From Bacteroidales bacterium UBA2287 (GTDB lineage Bacteria > Bacteroidota > Bacteroidia > Bacteroidales > Tenuifilaceae), in the NCBI GenBank assembly GCA_002345675.1, contig DDWL01000019.1, positions 13,711-77,710 on the forward strand: 64,000 nt of DNA. The letters are read 5' to 3'. Every line of letters begins with the position of its first letter. The first letter of the stretch is position 1. The notes beneath the pieces are model-generated. The model did not search any database. It was not told where the DNA came from and worked only from the letters and a program-made list of their open reading frames with translations. The position numbers and the translations under genes are program-made. Shown here one piece after another: positions 27,797 through 36,589 of the stretch.

Positions 27797-27930
27797 AATT
27801 GCCACGGGCTTTAGCCCGTGGGATATTTAAGCAAGAAATATTGGGCTTCAGCCCAAAAGCAATTGAAAAATTTGGCTAAAGCCAACTCATTTTACAATTT
27901 TAAACCCACGGGCTAAAGCCCATGGCAATT
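27797..27930. repeat. Composite multi-hairpin (REP-like) element, copy 1
   Basis: Ends AATTGCCACGGGCT and AGCCCATGGCAATT are inverted repeats. Inside are four hairpins: CCACGGGCTTTAGCCCGTGG, TTGGGCTTCAGCCCAA, TTTGGCTAAAGCCAA and CCACGGGCTAAAGCCCATGG. The same four in the same order occur at 52006-52197. Resembles REP/BIME clusters moved by REP-associated tyrosine transposases; no transposase is in the window. Confidence 0.75.
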
Positions 27931-27967
27931 GTAATAAAATTTTCTATTAAAATTTAAACAGTTTCAA

Positions 27968-28534
27968 ATGGAAGGCAAACTTGTAATTTTCTCGGCACCA
28001 TCGGGTTCGGGAAAAACCACTATAGTAAAGCAGCTGCTTAAGGTATTTCCTAAAATCGAATTTTCGGTTTCGGCCTGCAGCCGAACAATGCGGGAGGGCG
28101 AAGTTAATGGAAAGGATTACCATTTCCTTACCCCCGATGAATTTCGTGAGCAAATTGAAAACAACGAATTTGTTGAATGGGAAGAAGTTTACCCTGGGTC
28201 GTACTACGGAACGCTTCAATCCGAACTCGAGCGAATTTGGGCAAAGGGCAATCATGTAGCTTTCGACGTTGATGTAAAGGGAGGCTTAAACCTTAAAAAA
28301 AAGTTTGGAACCCGAGCCCTTGCAATATTTGTTATGCCACCATCGGTTGAAGAGTTACGCAAAAGGCTCGTAAATCGTGGCACCGAAAGTCTCGAAAGTC
28401 TCGAAAAGAGAGTTGGTAAAGCTGCCGAGGAGCTAACCTTTGCCAAGGATTTCGATATGATAATTATTAACGACTCGCTCGACAAGGCAGTTCAGGAAAC
28501 ATTAGGCCATGTTAGAGCATTTTTAAACGAATAG
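27968..28534 (+). CDS. gmk: Guanylate kinase
   Basis: The 188-residue enzyme phosphorylates GMP to GDP with ATP. The P-loop APSGSGKTTI lies at residues 9-18, the GMP-binding region includes SRTMREGEVNGKDYHF and the EEVYPGSYYGT strand, and the lid has RLVNRGTESLESLEKR. Length is normal. nadD follows after 3 bp and a TPR gene overlaps that, so gmk-nadD-TPR is one transcript. Confidence 0.97.
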   Translation: MEGKLVIFSAPSGSGKTTIVKQLLKVFPKIEFSVSACSRTMREGEVNGKDYHFLTPDEFREQIENNEFVEWEEVYPGSYYGTLQSELERIWAKGNHVAFDVDVKGGLNLKKKFGTRALAIFVMPPSVEELRKRLVNRGTESLESLEKRVGKAAEELTFAKDFDMIIINDSLDKAVQETLGHVRAFLNE

Positions 28535-28537
28535 GCA

Positions 28538-29122
28538 ATGAAAACTGGGCTTCTTTTTGGCTCCTTTAATCCAATTCACATTGGCCATATAGCCATTGCA
28601 GGTTACATTGTTGAGTTCACCTCAATTGAAGAGGTTTGGTTTGTGGTTAGCCCACAAAATCCGCTTAAGGAGCCTGAATCGCTAATCTCGGAGCAACATC
28701 GGCTTAAAATGGTAGGTATTGCAACCCAAAGTTTCGCTCCGCGAATGAAAGTTTGCGATATTGAGCTGTCGATGCCGCGACCTTCATACACAATCGACAC
28801 ATTAACATTACTTTCGAACAAATTTCCCGAAAGGGAGTTTATACCTATAATAGGTGCCGATTCGCTAAACTGTATCGATAAATGGAAATATTTCGATAGA
28901 ATTCTGAGTAATTACAGTGTTTACGTTTACCCACGACCCGATGTAGATCTCGATAAACTTTTATCTATTTATAATGTACATACCGTTAATGCTCCAGTGC
29001 TCGATATTAGTTCAACATTTATTCGCCAATCGGTAGCCCAACAAAAAAACGTTGATTTCTTACTCCCAAAAGGAGTTTACGAATACATAAAATCGAATAA
29101 CCTTTACATGCAAACAAAGTAA
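28538..29122 (+). CDS. nadD: Nicotinate-nucleotide adenylyltransferase
   Basis: The 194-residue enzyme adenylates nicotinate mononucleotide in NAD synthesis. It has the nucleotidyltransferase signature GSFNPIHIGHI (residues 8-18) and the C-terminal ISSTFIR. Three bp separate it from gmk, and its TAA overlaps the next ATG (TAATG), implying coupled translation. Confidence 0.95.
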   Translation: MKTGLLFGSFNPIHIGHIAIAGYIVEFTSIEEVWFVVSPQNPLKEPESLISEQHRLKMVGIATQSFAPRMKVCDIELSMPRPSYTIDTLTLLSNKFPEREFIPIIGADSLNCIDKWKYFDRILSNYSVYVYPRPDVDLDKLLSIYNVHTVNAPVLDISSTFIRQSVAQQKNVDFLLPKGVYEYIKSNNLYMQTK

Positions 29123-29400
29123 TGAACGACTATTTAAATGCTGCAATAAACGAGCTAAGCGCAGGCAACCTAACCGAAGCCGAAGCATTGCTTAATAAAG
29201 CAATTGAAGCAAACCCACAGAATGCCGAAGCCTATTTTAACCGAGGAAAAGTTAAACGACAAAGGGGAAACTTTTCGGAAGCAATTAACGATTTTCAGAA
29301 GGCATTAGACATTAACCCAAATTACAATCAGGCAAAAGTTTCCATCGAAATGGTAAAACGAATTATTTCGTTCCGCAACCCCGACTTGTATAACCCGTAA
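29122..29400 (+). CDS. Small TPR-repeat protein
   Basis: The 92-residue protein consists of two tetratricopeptide repeats (AYFNRGKVKRQRGNFSEAINDFQKALDINP is recognisable in two halves, with a preceding LTEAEALLNKAIEANP unit). No signal peptide, so cytosolic. It starts inside the nadD stop codon. It is probably a protein-protein adapter; the partner is unknown. Confidence 0.85.
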   Translation: MNDYLNAAINELSAGNLTEAEALLNKAIEANPQNAEAYFNRGKVKRQRGNFSEAINDFQKALDINPNYNQAKVSIEMVKRIISFRNPDLYNP

Positions 29401-29540
29401 ATATCAATTCGCTTCTTTCCTACTCGCTTTTTATCAAAAACCATAAGCTGCATTTGAACAAATGTTCAGCAAGTTAGTTTATACTACTTAGAGCCAATAT
29501 AAATAATTCGAAACCTAAAAACTAACTAAATCAATTTTAT

Positions 29541-31124
29541 ATGAAACGAGCCAAATACTTAATCGTGCTTTTCACATTGCTTGCAGCAAACAGTATGTCG
29601 CAGGTTCCTCAAAAATTTGCGTACCAAGCAGCTGTGCGCAACTCGTCGGGACAAGCAATTGCGAATCAGAATGTTGCAATTAAGGTATCCCTTTTAGAAG
29701 GAAATGTTGAAGGTAGTGCCGTTTACTCCGAAACGCATTCGGTTGTAACGTCATCGTTTGGTACCGTAAATTTAACCATTGGAAATGGTAATTCGCAAGT
29801 TGGTACCTTTGCAGAAATTCCATGGGGAGAATTAATATTTATTAAAGTTGAAATTGATCCAACTGGCGGAGCCGATTTTGTAGATATGGGCACAAGCCAA
29901 CTCCTATCTGTTCCTTACGCTTTAAAAGCAGGAAGTTTAGCAAAAAACCCAATTGAAGTTTTAGCGCCTGCCGACCAAAACCCCGAAGAGCCAATATTTG
30001 TTGTAAAAAACAGCGAAGGCAAAGTGGTTTTTGCTGTTTACGAAACGGGAACTAGGGTTTATGTTGATAAATCGACATCAAAGGGTTCTCGCGGAGGCTT
30101 TGCCATTGGCGGCATTGGCGATAACAATAAAGAGGGTGCTGTTCCTCATTACTTAGCCATTGAACCCGATAGCGTGAGGTTTAATATTCAACAAAACACC
30201 ACAAAGGGAAGTCGTGGCGGTTTTGCAATTGGTGGAATTGGTGATAACAATAAGGAAATGCCTGTTGACTATTTAAGCATTGAACCCGATAACATTCGCT
30301 TTACTATTGACGAGAGTGCTGTGCCTAAGGGTAGTCGAGGCGGATTTGCAATTGGCGGTATTGGCGATAACAACAAGTCGTTTAACAACTATTTCTACGT
30401 AAACCAAGACAGCACTTATGTTTCGAATACATTAAATGCTGCGGGTAATGTGCTTATTTCGGGCAATGTGCTAACAGGAGGAACTATTGGCACACTACCT
30501 ACCGAGCCATTAAGCGATGAAGATGATAATATATATCAAACAATTCGTATTGGCAATCAAACGTGGATGGCCGAAAACCTTAGAACTACTTCATATAATG
30601 ATGGAACACTAATACCTGTATCGACCGAAACTAATCTATTTCCATACGTAGTTCCTGTCGACTCATTTTCAAATCCCCTTACCGATCCAAAATGGGGATT
30701 ACTATATACTCTTCAGCTAATTGATGACTCAAAAATTTGTCCATTAGGCTGGAGACTTCCTACACAGATAGATTGGAATTTGCTTATTCAAAATTCGGGT
30801 GGAAACGAAATTGCTGGGGCTGCATTAAAAGATCCTAGTAAATGGTGGTACCCAATTAATTATGCAACCAACGGGTACAATATTCGCCCTGCTGGTAGTG
30901 CTTATTTAATTGACATTGTGAGTAACTGGATGGCTTCATATAGCAGTTATGGCATGAATGCTACAATTTGGTCGAAACCAATTGATGAGGGTTCAGGGAT
31001 TTTCAGTTCAAATGTATTTAACCTTTCTTCATCCGACTTCTTGTCGGAACCCTTTAACTATATTCAATTTAATCCAACCCCAACTGCGTACGAAGCATTT
31101 TCAATTAGATGTATAAAGGAATAG
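29541..31124 (+). CDS. FISUMP-domain surface protein, paralogue 1
   Basis: The 527-residue protein has a signal peptide ending near MSQ, an N-terminal domain (about 22-140: VPQKFAYQAAVRNSSGQ, then GTSQLLSVPYALKAGSL), a linker (EEPIFVVKNSEGKVVFAVYE) and three repeats carrying GSRGGFAIGGIGDNNK (about 180-290). The C-terminal FISUMP domain (about 330-527) contains TIRIGNQTWMAENL, CPLGWRLPT and SIRCIKE. FISUMP domains adopt a C-type-lectin/FGE-like fold in known relatives and may bind ligands. It lacks a type IX tail. Three paralogues follow at 35.0, 36.6 and 38.4 kb. Confidence 0.9.
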   Translation: MKRAKYLIVLFTLLAANSMSQVPQKFAYQAAVRNSSGQAIANQNVAIKVSLLEGNVEGSAVYSETHSVVTSSFGTVNLTIGNGNSQVGTFAEIPWGELIFIKVEIDPTGGADFVDMGTSQLLSVPYALKAGSLAKNPIEVLAPADQNPEEPIFVVKNSEGKVVFAVYETGTRVYVDKSTSKGSRGGFAIGGIGDNNKEGAVPHYLAIEPDSVRFNIQQNTTKGSRGGFAIGGIGDNNKEMPVDYLSIEPDNIRFTIDESAVPKGSRGGFAIGGIGDNNKSFNNYFYVNQDSTYVSNTLNAAGNVLISGNVLTGGTIGTLPTEPLSDEDDNIYQTIRIGNQTWMAENLRTTSYNDGTLIPVSTETNLFPYVVPVDSFSNPLTDPKWGLLYTLQLIDDSKICPLGWRLPTQIDWNLLIQNSGGNEIAGAALKDPSKWWYPINYATNGYNIRPAGSAYLIDIVSNWMASYSSYGMNATIWSKPIDEGSGIFSSNVFNLSSSDFLSEPFNYIQFNPTPTAYEAFSIRCIKE

Positions 31125-31152
31125 CTAACTTTAAATTATTATCTTTAGTTGC

Positions 31153-31184
31153 AGATAAGCCTGAGAAAAAGCTCAGGCTTATCT
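31153..31184. terminator. Hairpin between convergent genes
   Basis: AGATAAGCCTGAG (31153-31165) pairs with CTCAGGCTTATCT (31172-31184) with a 6-nt loop, between FISUMP paralogue 1 and the FG-GAP gene. The poly-T tail is weak; likely serves both directions. Confidence 0.65.
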
Positions 31185-31258
31185 ATTTATAACAACTATG
31201 GCTTTGTATAAGTGAATATTAAAACCTTAAAACTATTAAATGAAACTTAGTAAACTTT

Positions 31259-34200
31259 CTATTTTTTAACTATCTTTTTTGTAAACACCTCTTTATCGGT
31301 TATAATGCTAACTATATAAATGCCACTATTTAAATCCGACAGGTCGATAGTTTTATGTTGATTAATTTTGGTTTCTTTCAATAATGTCTTTCCAGTTAAA
31401 CTTAAAATTGTTATTTGCAAAATTTTACCATTAGTAAAACCAATATTAATTACACCATTTGTTGGATTTGGATAAATTGAAATTGCGTTAGTCGAATTAT
31501 TAGAGATTCCAACCGATTCCAATACGTTAATAAATACACTTTCGTTTGCAATATTATAATTAAGCATATCCGTAGGGGCAAACTCTGTTGTTAGCTGCTG
31601 ATTATTACCAACAAGTAATATTGTACCCAAATCGGGATTGTAACTAAACTCTCCATCAATATTTGCTGTGGCATTTAACTGCAAACTGGTTAATGCCATT
31701 CCTTCATATATATCTTCTGGGGTACTCCAAGTTAGCTCGGGAGTTGCTTTAGTTATCTCAAAATCAGCACCTGAAACCAATAAATCGTAATTGGGGCTTA
31801 AGGCCAATGTACCCTGCTCAATGGCATAATAACCTACATTTTCGCCGGCTGCTCTTGCTAATTCCCCAGTAAAACTATCGCCACTAATCATTGCTACATC
31901 GGTTTCGTAGGAAAACGTCGCTGGGTCGACTTCGCCATAAACTTTTGTTTGATTGGCATTAACTGTTACAGTAATTGGCTTTGCCATAATTTCAAATTCA
32001 TCTAATGTAAACGTTAAATCGTAATTGGGGCTTAAGGCCAATGTACCCTGCTCAATGGCATAATAACCTACATTCTCGCCGGCTGCTCTTGCTAATTCCC
32101 CAGTAAAACTATCGTCACTAATCAGTGCAACATTGGTTTCGTAGGTAAACGTCGCTGGGTCGGCTTCGCCGTATACTTTATTTTGATTGGCATTGGCTGT
32201 TACAACTATTGGCTTTGCCGTAATCGCAAATTCATCTCCTGTAAACGACAAACTGTAATTGGCGCTTAATGTCAATGTGCCCTGCTCAATGGCATAGTAA
32301 TCAACATTCTCGCCGGTTTCTCTTGCTAATTCGCCAGTAAAGCTATCGCCACTAACCAGTGCAACATTGGTTTCGTAGGTAAACGTCGCTGGGTCGGCTT
32401 CGCCGTAAACTTTGTTTTGATTGGCATTGGCTTTTACTACGATTGGTTTTCTATTTATTGTTAAATCTTCAGGATTATAAACCAAAGTATAATTCGTGCT
32501 TAATGCAAGCGACCCTTGTTGTATTTGATAAACCGAATTCGCTGCTTGTCCCTCAATTCTGGTAAGTGATCCGCTGAAATTATCTGTTCCTATAAGTGCA
32601 GAACTGTATGTATAAGTAAATTCAGGGTCTGGGTCTCCGTATATTTTTGATTGTGCATCAACATCTACAGTTATTGCTTTAGTATTTACGGTTAAACTTT
32701 GAATTACTTGGTCTGCTGCATTGTAGTATTCATTTCCTACCTGATTTGCTCTAATATCGCAAGTTCCGGCTTTTAATATTGAAATAGTTGTACCGTTTAT
32801 TCCAGAGCAGGTTGCTATTTCATCATTTGAACATGTAAAAACTACATCAAATCCCGAACTCGCAGTTGCCGAAACGGTAAATGTATCATCACCATATGTT
32901 TTATTCGTAATAGCAGCAAAATTGGTAATAGTTTGGTTTTGTTTAATTCCTGCACCAGAAATATCGAAGATATATGGGTTTTTATCAGCATCGTTGTTTG
33001 TTATACTAACAGTTGCATTATGTGTCGCAACAGCATTTGGAGAATAGGTTACTGTAAATGTTGAACTTCCTCCTGGTGCAATAATAGCAGACAAGGTTAT
33101 ATCGCCAACTGCAAACAGCGAAGCAGCTGTACCGCCTGTAGTTAAAGCGGAAACCTCCAAATCTACAGTTCCATTATTCTCAATCGAATAGGTTCTAATT
33201 AAACTACCGGTAACAGGAACTTCACCAAAGTGGGTATGGTCTGCTAACTCAGGGGTATTATCACCAGTAACAATTGAAACCGAATTTCCAGTCACATTTA
33301 TTTCAGGATAACTATTTTTAAAAATATATGCTGAACCAGCATTGGCTAACGTAGCAATACCGTTTGTATCTTCGTCTTCATACATGGCCCCAACAATGGC
33401 ATAATCGCCCGATATGGCAACAGAACGACCAAACCAATCTCCTGCCCCTCTGTCGGAGGCAACAATTTTATTTACTTGTGTCCAAACTCCCGTTACATTT
33501 TTAAAAATATATGCTGAGCCAGTTTCTGCTAAAGTTGCACCACCGCTTACATCTTCATCTTCAGTTCTTGCTCCTACAATTACATAATTATTTGAAATGG
33601 CAACAGAATAACCGAATGTATCATTTATCCCTCTGTCGGAGGCAACAATTTTTTGTACCTGAGACCAAATACCTGCATTGCTTTTAAAAACATAAGCTGA
33701 ACCAGCACTTGATAGTGTTGCTCCACCGTTTTCATCATGATCTTCATATTCAGCTCCAACAATTGCATAATCGCTTGAAATGGCAACAGAAATACCAAAA
33801 TAATCTCCCGCAGCTCTATCAGAAGCAACAATTTTTTGTACTTGCGTCCAATTTCCCGTTATATTTTTAAAAATATAGGCTGAGCCGGCATCAGTAAAAG
33901 TAAAGTTACCGTTTGCATCTTCTTTTTCCTGCATAGCTCCAACAATAGCAAAATCGCCCGAAATGGCAACTGAATAACCGAAAAAATCATTCGCAGCTCT
34001 GTCAGAGGCAACAACTTTATTTACTTGTGTCCAATTTCCTTCAATGTTTTTAAAAATATAGGCAGATCCGGCAGAGGATAAAGTTGCACCGCCGTTTGCA
34101 TCTTCATCTTCTGCGTGAGCACCAATAATGGCATAATCGCCCGATATGGCAACAGCCTTACCGAAGTAATCAGTTGCTGCCCTATCGGAGGCAACAATTT

Positions 34201-34645
34201 TATTTACTTGAGTCCAAGTTCCCTCAATATTTTTAAAAATATATGCAGCACCAGCACTTGCTAACGTTGCACTACCGTTTGCATCTTCATCTTCATAATG
34301 AGCCCCTACAATGGCATAATTGCCCGAAATGGCAACAGACCCACCGAAACTAGCACTTATGGATCTGTCGGAGGCAACAATTTTTTGCACATGCGTCCAA
34401 GTTCCCTCAATGTTTTTAAAAATATATGCAGCACCAGCATTTGCTAATGTTTCACCACCACTTGCATCTTCATCTTCCGTGTTTGCACCAACAATGGCAT
34501 AATCGACTGATATGGCAACAGAAATGCCGAATTGATCACCCGCAGCCCTGTCGGAAGCACATGCTTTAATAACTTGGTTCCAGTCTTGTGCATTTGCACT
34601 TAATACTGCTACTATGAGCAATAGAGTTGAAATAGTTTTTTTCAT
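31259..34645 (-). CDS. FG-GAP/MBG repeat protein with type IX secretion tail
   Basis: This 1128-residue secreted protein has a signal peptide (ending SANAQ), seven FG-GAP/integrin-like repeats of about 60 residues (each with ASDR...FG.SVAIS..YAIVGA.ED and AYIFKN), then an ASH/HYDIN-like Ig domain (about 455-560), an Ig-like domain, and four MBG-type repeats with KVYGEADPATFTYE (about 660-960). The C-terminus (about 1055-1128: ISIYPNPTNGVINI, then LSLTGK, GIYIVSI) is a type A sorting domain, so it is exported by the type IX system and attached to the surface. Adhesion is the likely role. It sits opposite-strand among the four FISUMP genes. Confidence 0.93.
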   Translation of the reverse strand: MKKTISTLLLIVAVLSANAQDWNQVIKACASDRAAGDQFGISVAISVDYAIVGANTEDEDASGGETLANAGAAYIFKNIEGTWTHVQKIVASDRSISASFGGSVAISGNYAIVGAHYEDEDANGSATLASAGAAYIFKNIEGTWTQVNKIVASDRAATDYFGKAVAISGDYAIIGAHAEDEDANGGATLSSAGSAYIFKNIEGNWTQVNKVVASDRAANDFFGYSVAISGDFAIVGAMQEKEDANGNFTFTDAGSAYIFKNITGNWTQVQKIVASDRAAGDYFGISVAISSDYAIVGAEYEDHDENGGATLSSAGSAYVFKSNAGIWSQVQKIVASDRGINDTFGYSVAISNNYVIVGARTEDEDVSGGATLAETGSAYIFKNVTGVWTQVNKIVASDRGAGDWFGRSVAISGDYAIVGAMYEDEDTNGIATLANAGSAYIFKNSYPEINVTGNSVSIVTGDNTPELADHTHFGEVPVTGSLIRTYSIENNGTVDLEVSALTTGGTAASLFAVGDITLSAIIAPGGSSTFTVTYSPNAVATHNATVSITNNDADKNPYIFDISGAGIKQNQTITNFAAITNKTYGDDTFTVSATASSGFDVVFTCSNDEIATCSGINGTTISILKAGTCDIRANQVGNEYYNAADQVIQSLTVNTKAITVDVDAQSKIYGDPDPEFTYTYSSALIGTDNFSGSLTRIEGQAANSVYQIQQGSLALSTNYTLVYNPEDLTINRKPIVVKANANQNKVYGEADPATFTYETNVALVSGDSFTGELARETGENVDYYAIEQGTLTLSANYSLSFTGDEFAITAKPIVVTANANQNKVYGEADPATFTYETNVALISDDSFTGELARAAGENVGYYAIEQGTLALSPNYDLTFTLDEFEIMAKPITVTVNANQTKVYGEVDPATFSYETDVAMISGDSFTGELARAAGENVGYYAIEQGTLALSPNYDLLVSGADFEITKATPELTWSTPEDIYEGMALTSLQLNATANIDGEFSYNPDLGTILLVGNNQQLTTEFAPTDMLNYNIANESVFINVLESVGISNNSTNAISIYPNPTNGVINIGFTNGKILQITILSLTGKTLLKETKINQHKTIDLSDLNSGIYIVSIITDKEVFTKKIVKK
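31798..32441 (-). repeat. Near-identical tandem MBG repeats within the FG-GAP protein
   Basis: Three consecutive units of about 231 bp are almost identical at the DNA level (for example the stretch coding GTLALSPNYDL and FTGELARAAGENV). This indicates recent duplication or ongoing homogenisation, and a site where copy number may change. Confidence 0.8.
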
Positions 34646-34955
34646 TTTTCTGATATTTATCGGTTTTTAAATAAAATTACTTTTACACCCTTCCCGTAAT
34701 GTATTGTCCTTTTTAATATTGCACAAAGGTAAAAAAAACTCGAACCCTAAGTTGTTTTTTTTAACCAACTAATCAATGTAGTATAACCTAATGAAAGCCA
34801 CAGATTAGTTACAATTTATTTATTTCATTTTACGAAACTATATCAATACTAAAAGTGATTAATTAAATTTTTCAATGTAAAAATTTGAGTTAAAACATTA
34901 AATGTTTTATATTTATGTGTTGTTTTTAAATATAAAAAATTAAAACGCACTAATA
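34646..34955. other. 310-bp divergent promoter region
   Basis: AT-rich spacer between the FG-GAP gene (minus) and FISUMP paralogue 2 (plus). On the minus strand TACCTTTG occupies 34724-34731, a perfect -7 match about 80 nt before the FG-GAP start. On the plus side I see only AT-rich DNA. No ORF. Confidence 0.45.
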
Positions 34956-36554
34956 ATGAAAAAATCTATTACATCGTTACTTCTACTACTGCTTGTAACT
35001 GTATTACAGGCTCAAGTACCACAAAATTTTGCTTACCAAGCAGTTGTTCGCAACGCTCAAGGTCAGGTAATTGCAAACCAAGATGTTGCCATTAAAATAT
35101 CGTTGTTAGTTGGCAGTATTTCTGGTGATGTTGCTTTTTCTGAAATTCATGCAATCGAAACTTCAATTCAGGGTGTCATAAACCTAACAATTGGCAATGG
35201 CAGTTCGCAGATTGGCAACATTGCAGCCGTTCCCTGGAATAATTTAATTTTTGTTAAAGTTGAAATTGACCCAGCAGGTGGAACCTCATTTGCCGAGATG
35301 GGTACAAGCCAAATTCTTTCTGTTCCATACGCTTTAAAGGCTGGAAGTTTGGCAAAAAATCCTATTGAAGTTTTAGCCCCAGACGGTCATGACCCCGAAG
35401 AACCTATTTTTGTAGTAAAAAACAGCGATGGCAAAGTGGTTTTTGCCGTTTACGAAACGGGAACTAGAGTTTATGTTGATAAATCGACTTCAAAGGGTTC
35501 TCGTGGTGGGTTTGCCATTGGCGGTATTGGCGATAACAATAAAGAGGGAGTTGTTCCGCATTACCTTGCCATTGAGCCCGATAGCGTTAGATTTAACATT
35601 ACACAAAATGCAAAAAATACCCGTGGAGGATTTGCAATTGGTGGAATTGGCGACAATATTAAAGAGCAACTTCGCGATTACCTTTACATTCGTCCCGACA
35701 GCATTCGATTTGCTACTGACGAATCGCTAACCGAAAAGGGTTCTCGTGGTGGCTTTGCCATTGGTGGTATTGGCGATAATATCAAAGCATTTAACAATTA
35801 CTTTTATGTAAACCAAGATTGCACCTACGTTTCAAATACACTTAATGCTGCAGGTAATGTTGTTGTAATTGGCGATATGCTAACGGGAGGAACAATTGGA
35901 GTAATCCCTACACCTCCTGTAACTGATTTTGAAGGAAATGAATACCAAACTACTCGTATAGGCAATCAGGTTTGGATGGCCGAAAACCTTAGAACAGTTA
36001 ATTACAGAGATGGATTTCCTATTGAACCATCAGCAGTTTTTCAATCAAATCCACCTTTTATGCCATACTTCGAATCAGGTTTTCTCAATCCGCAAGAATG
36101 GGGTTTCTTATACTCGCTTGCCGAAATGGACTATACCGATAAAAACATTTGCCCAATAGGATGGAGGTTACCTACAAACGACGATTGGGTTGCGTTAATT
36201 AGCTCTATTGGAGGGCCAATGAATGGTATTAAACTAATTGACAACACACCAGATCTTTGGTGGAATTTTAAAAAATCGAATAGCAAATCGACTGGTTTTA
36301 AGGCTAAACCTGCTGGGCAATTTGAATTTAATCCACTTTCCACTTTTTCTCCTGCTGGTGGAAATCCTTCATTTTCGGATTGGCATTTTCAGGCATATTT
36401 TTGGTCTCAACCTGTTGTTATTGAGGGTCCAGATGTCAGTACAATTTTCAATATTCAAAATGGAAATTATTATATCAATTTAAACGATGAGTATTTTTAT
36501 GGAACATCAGAGGACTTAAGAAGAGGATACTCAATTCGCTGTATAAAGGAATAA
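34956..36554 (+). CDS. FISUMP-domain surface protein, paralogue 2
   Basis: The 532-residue paralogue keeps the layout of the first: signal peptide ending LQAQ, VPQNFAYQAVVRNAQGQ domain, three GGFAIGGIGDN repeats and a FISUMP domain with TTRIGNQVWMAENL, CPIGWRLPT and SIRCIKE. The central repeat block is nearly identical in DNA to that of paralogue 3, while the FISUMP part differs strongly. It is 35 bp ahead of paralogue 3, so both are probably co-transcribed. Confidence 0.9.
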   Translation: MKKSITSLLLLLLVTVLQAQVPQNFAYQAVVRNAQGQVIANQDVAIKISLLVGSISGDVAFSEIHAIETSIQGVINLTIGNGSSQIGNIAAVPWNNLIFVKVEIDPAGGTSFAEMGTSQILSVPYALKAGSLAKNPIEVLAPDGHDPEEPIFVVKNSDGKVVFAVYETGTRVYVDKSTSKGSRGGFAIGGIGDNNKEGVVPHYLAIEPDSVRFNITQNAKNTRGGFAIGGIGDNIKEQLRDYLYIRPDSIRFATDESLTEKGSRGGFAIGGIGDNIKAFNNYFYVNQDCTYVSNTLNAAGNVVVIGDMLTGGTIGVIPTPPVTDFEGNEYQTTRIGNQVWMAENLRTVNYRDGFPIEPSAVFQSNPPFMPYFESGFLNPQEWGFLYSLAEMDYTDKNICPIGWRLPTNDDWVALISSIGGPMNGIKLIDNTPDLWWNFKKSNSKSTGFKAKPAGQFEFNPLSTFSPAGGNPSFSDWHFQAYFWSQPVVIEGPDVSTIFNIQNGNYYINLNDEYFYGTSEDLRRGYSIRCIKE

Positions 36555-36589
36555 TTTACCCAAAAAAAATACAAATTAAATCATCAAAC

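Noticed and set aside
27797..27930. Hairpins as a tRNA or riboswitch
   Set aside because: No cloverleaf, TpsiC sequence or conserved aptamer core; the same hairpins recur elsewhere with insertions.
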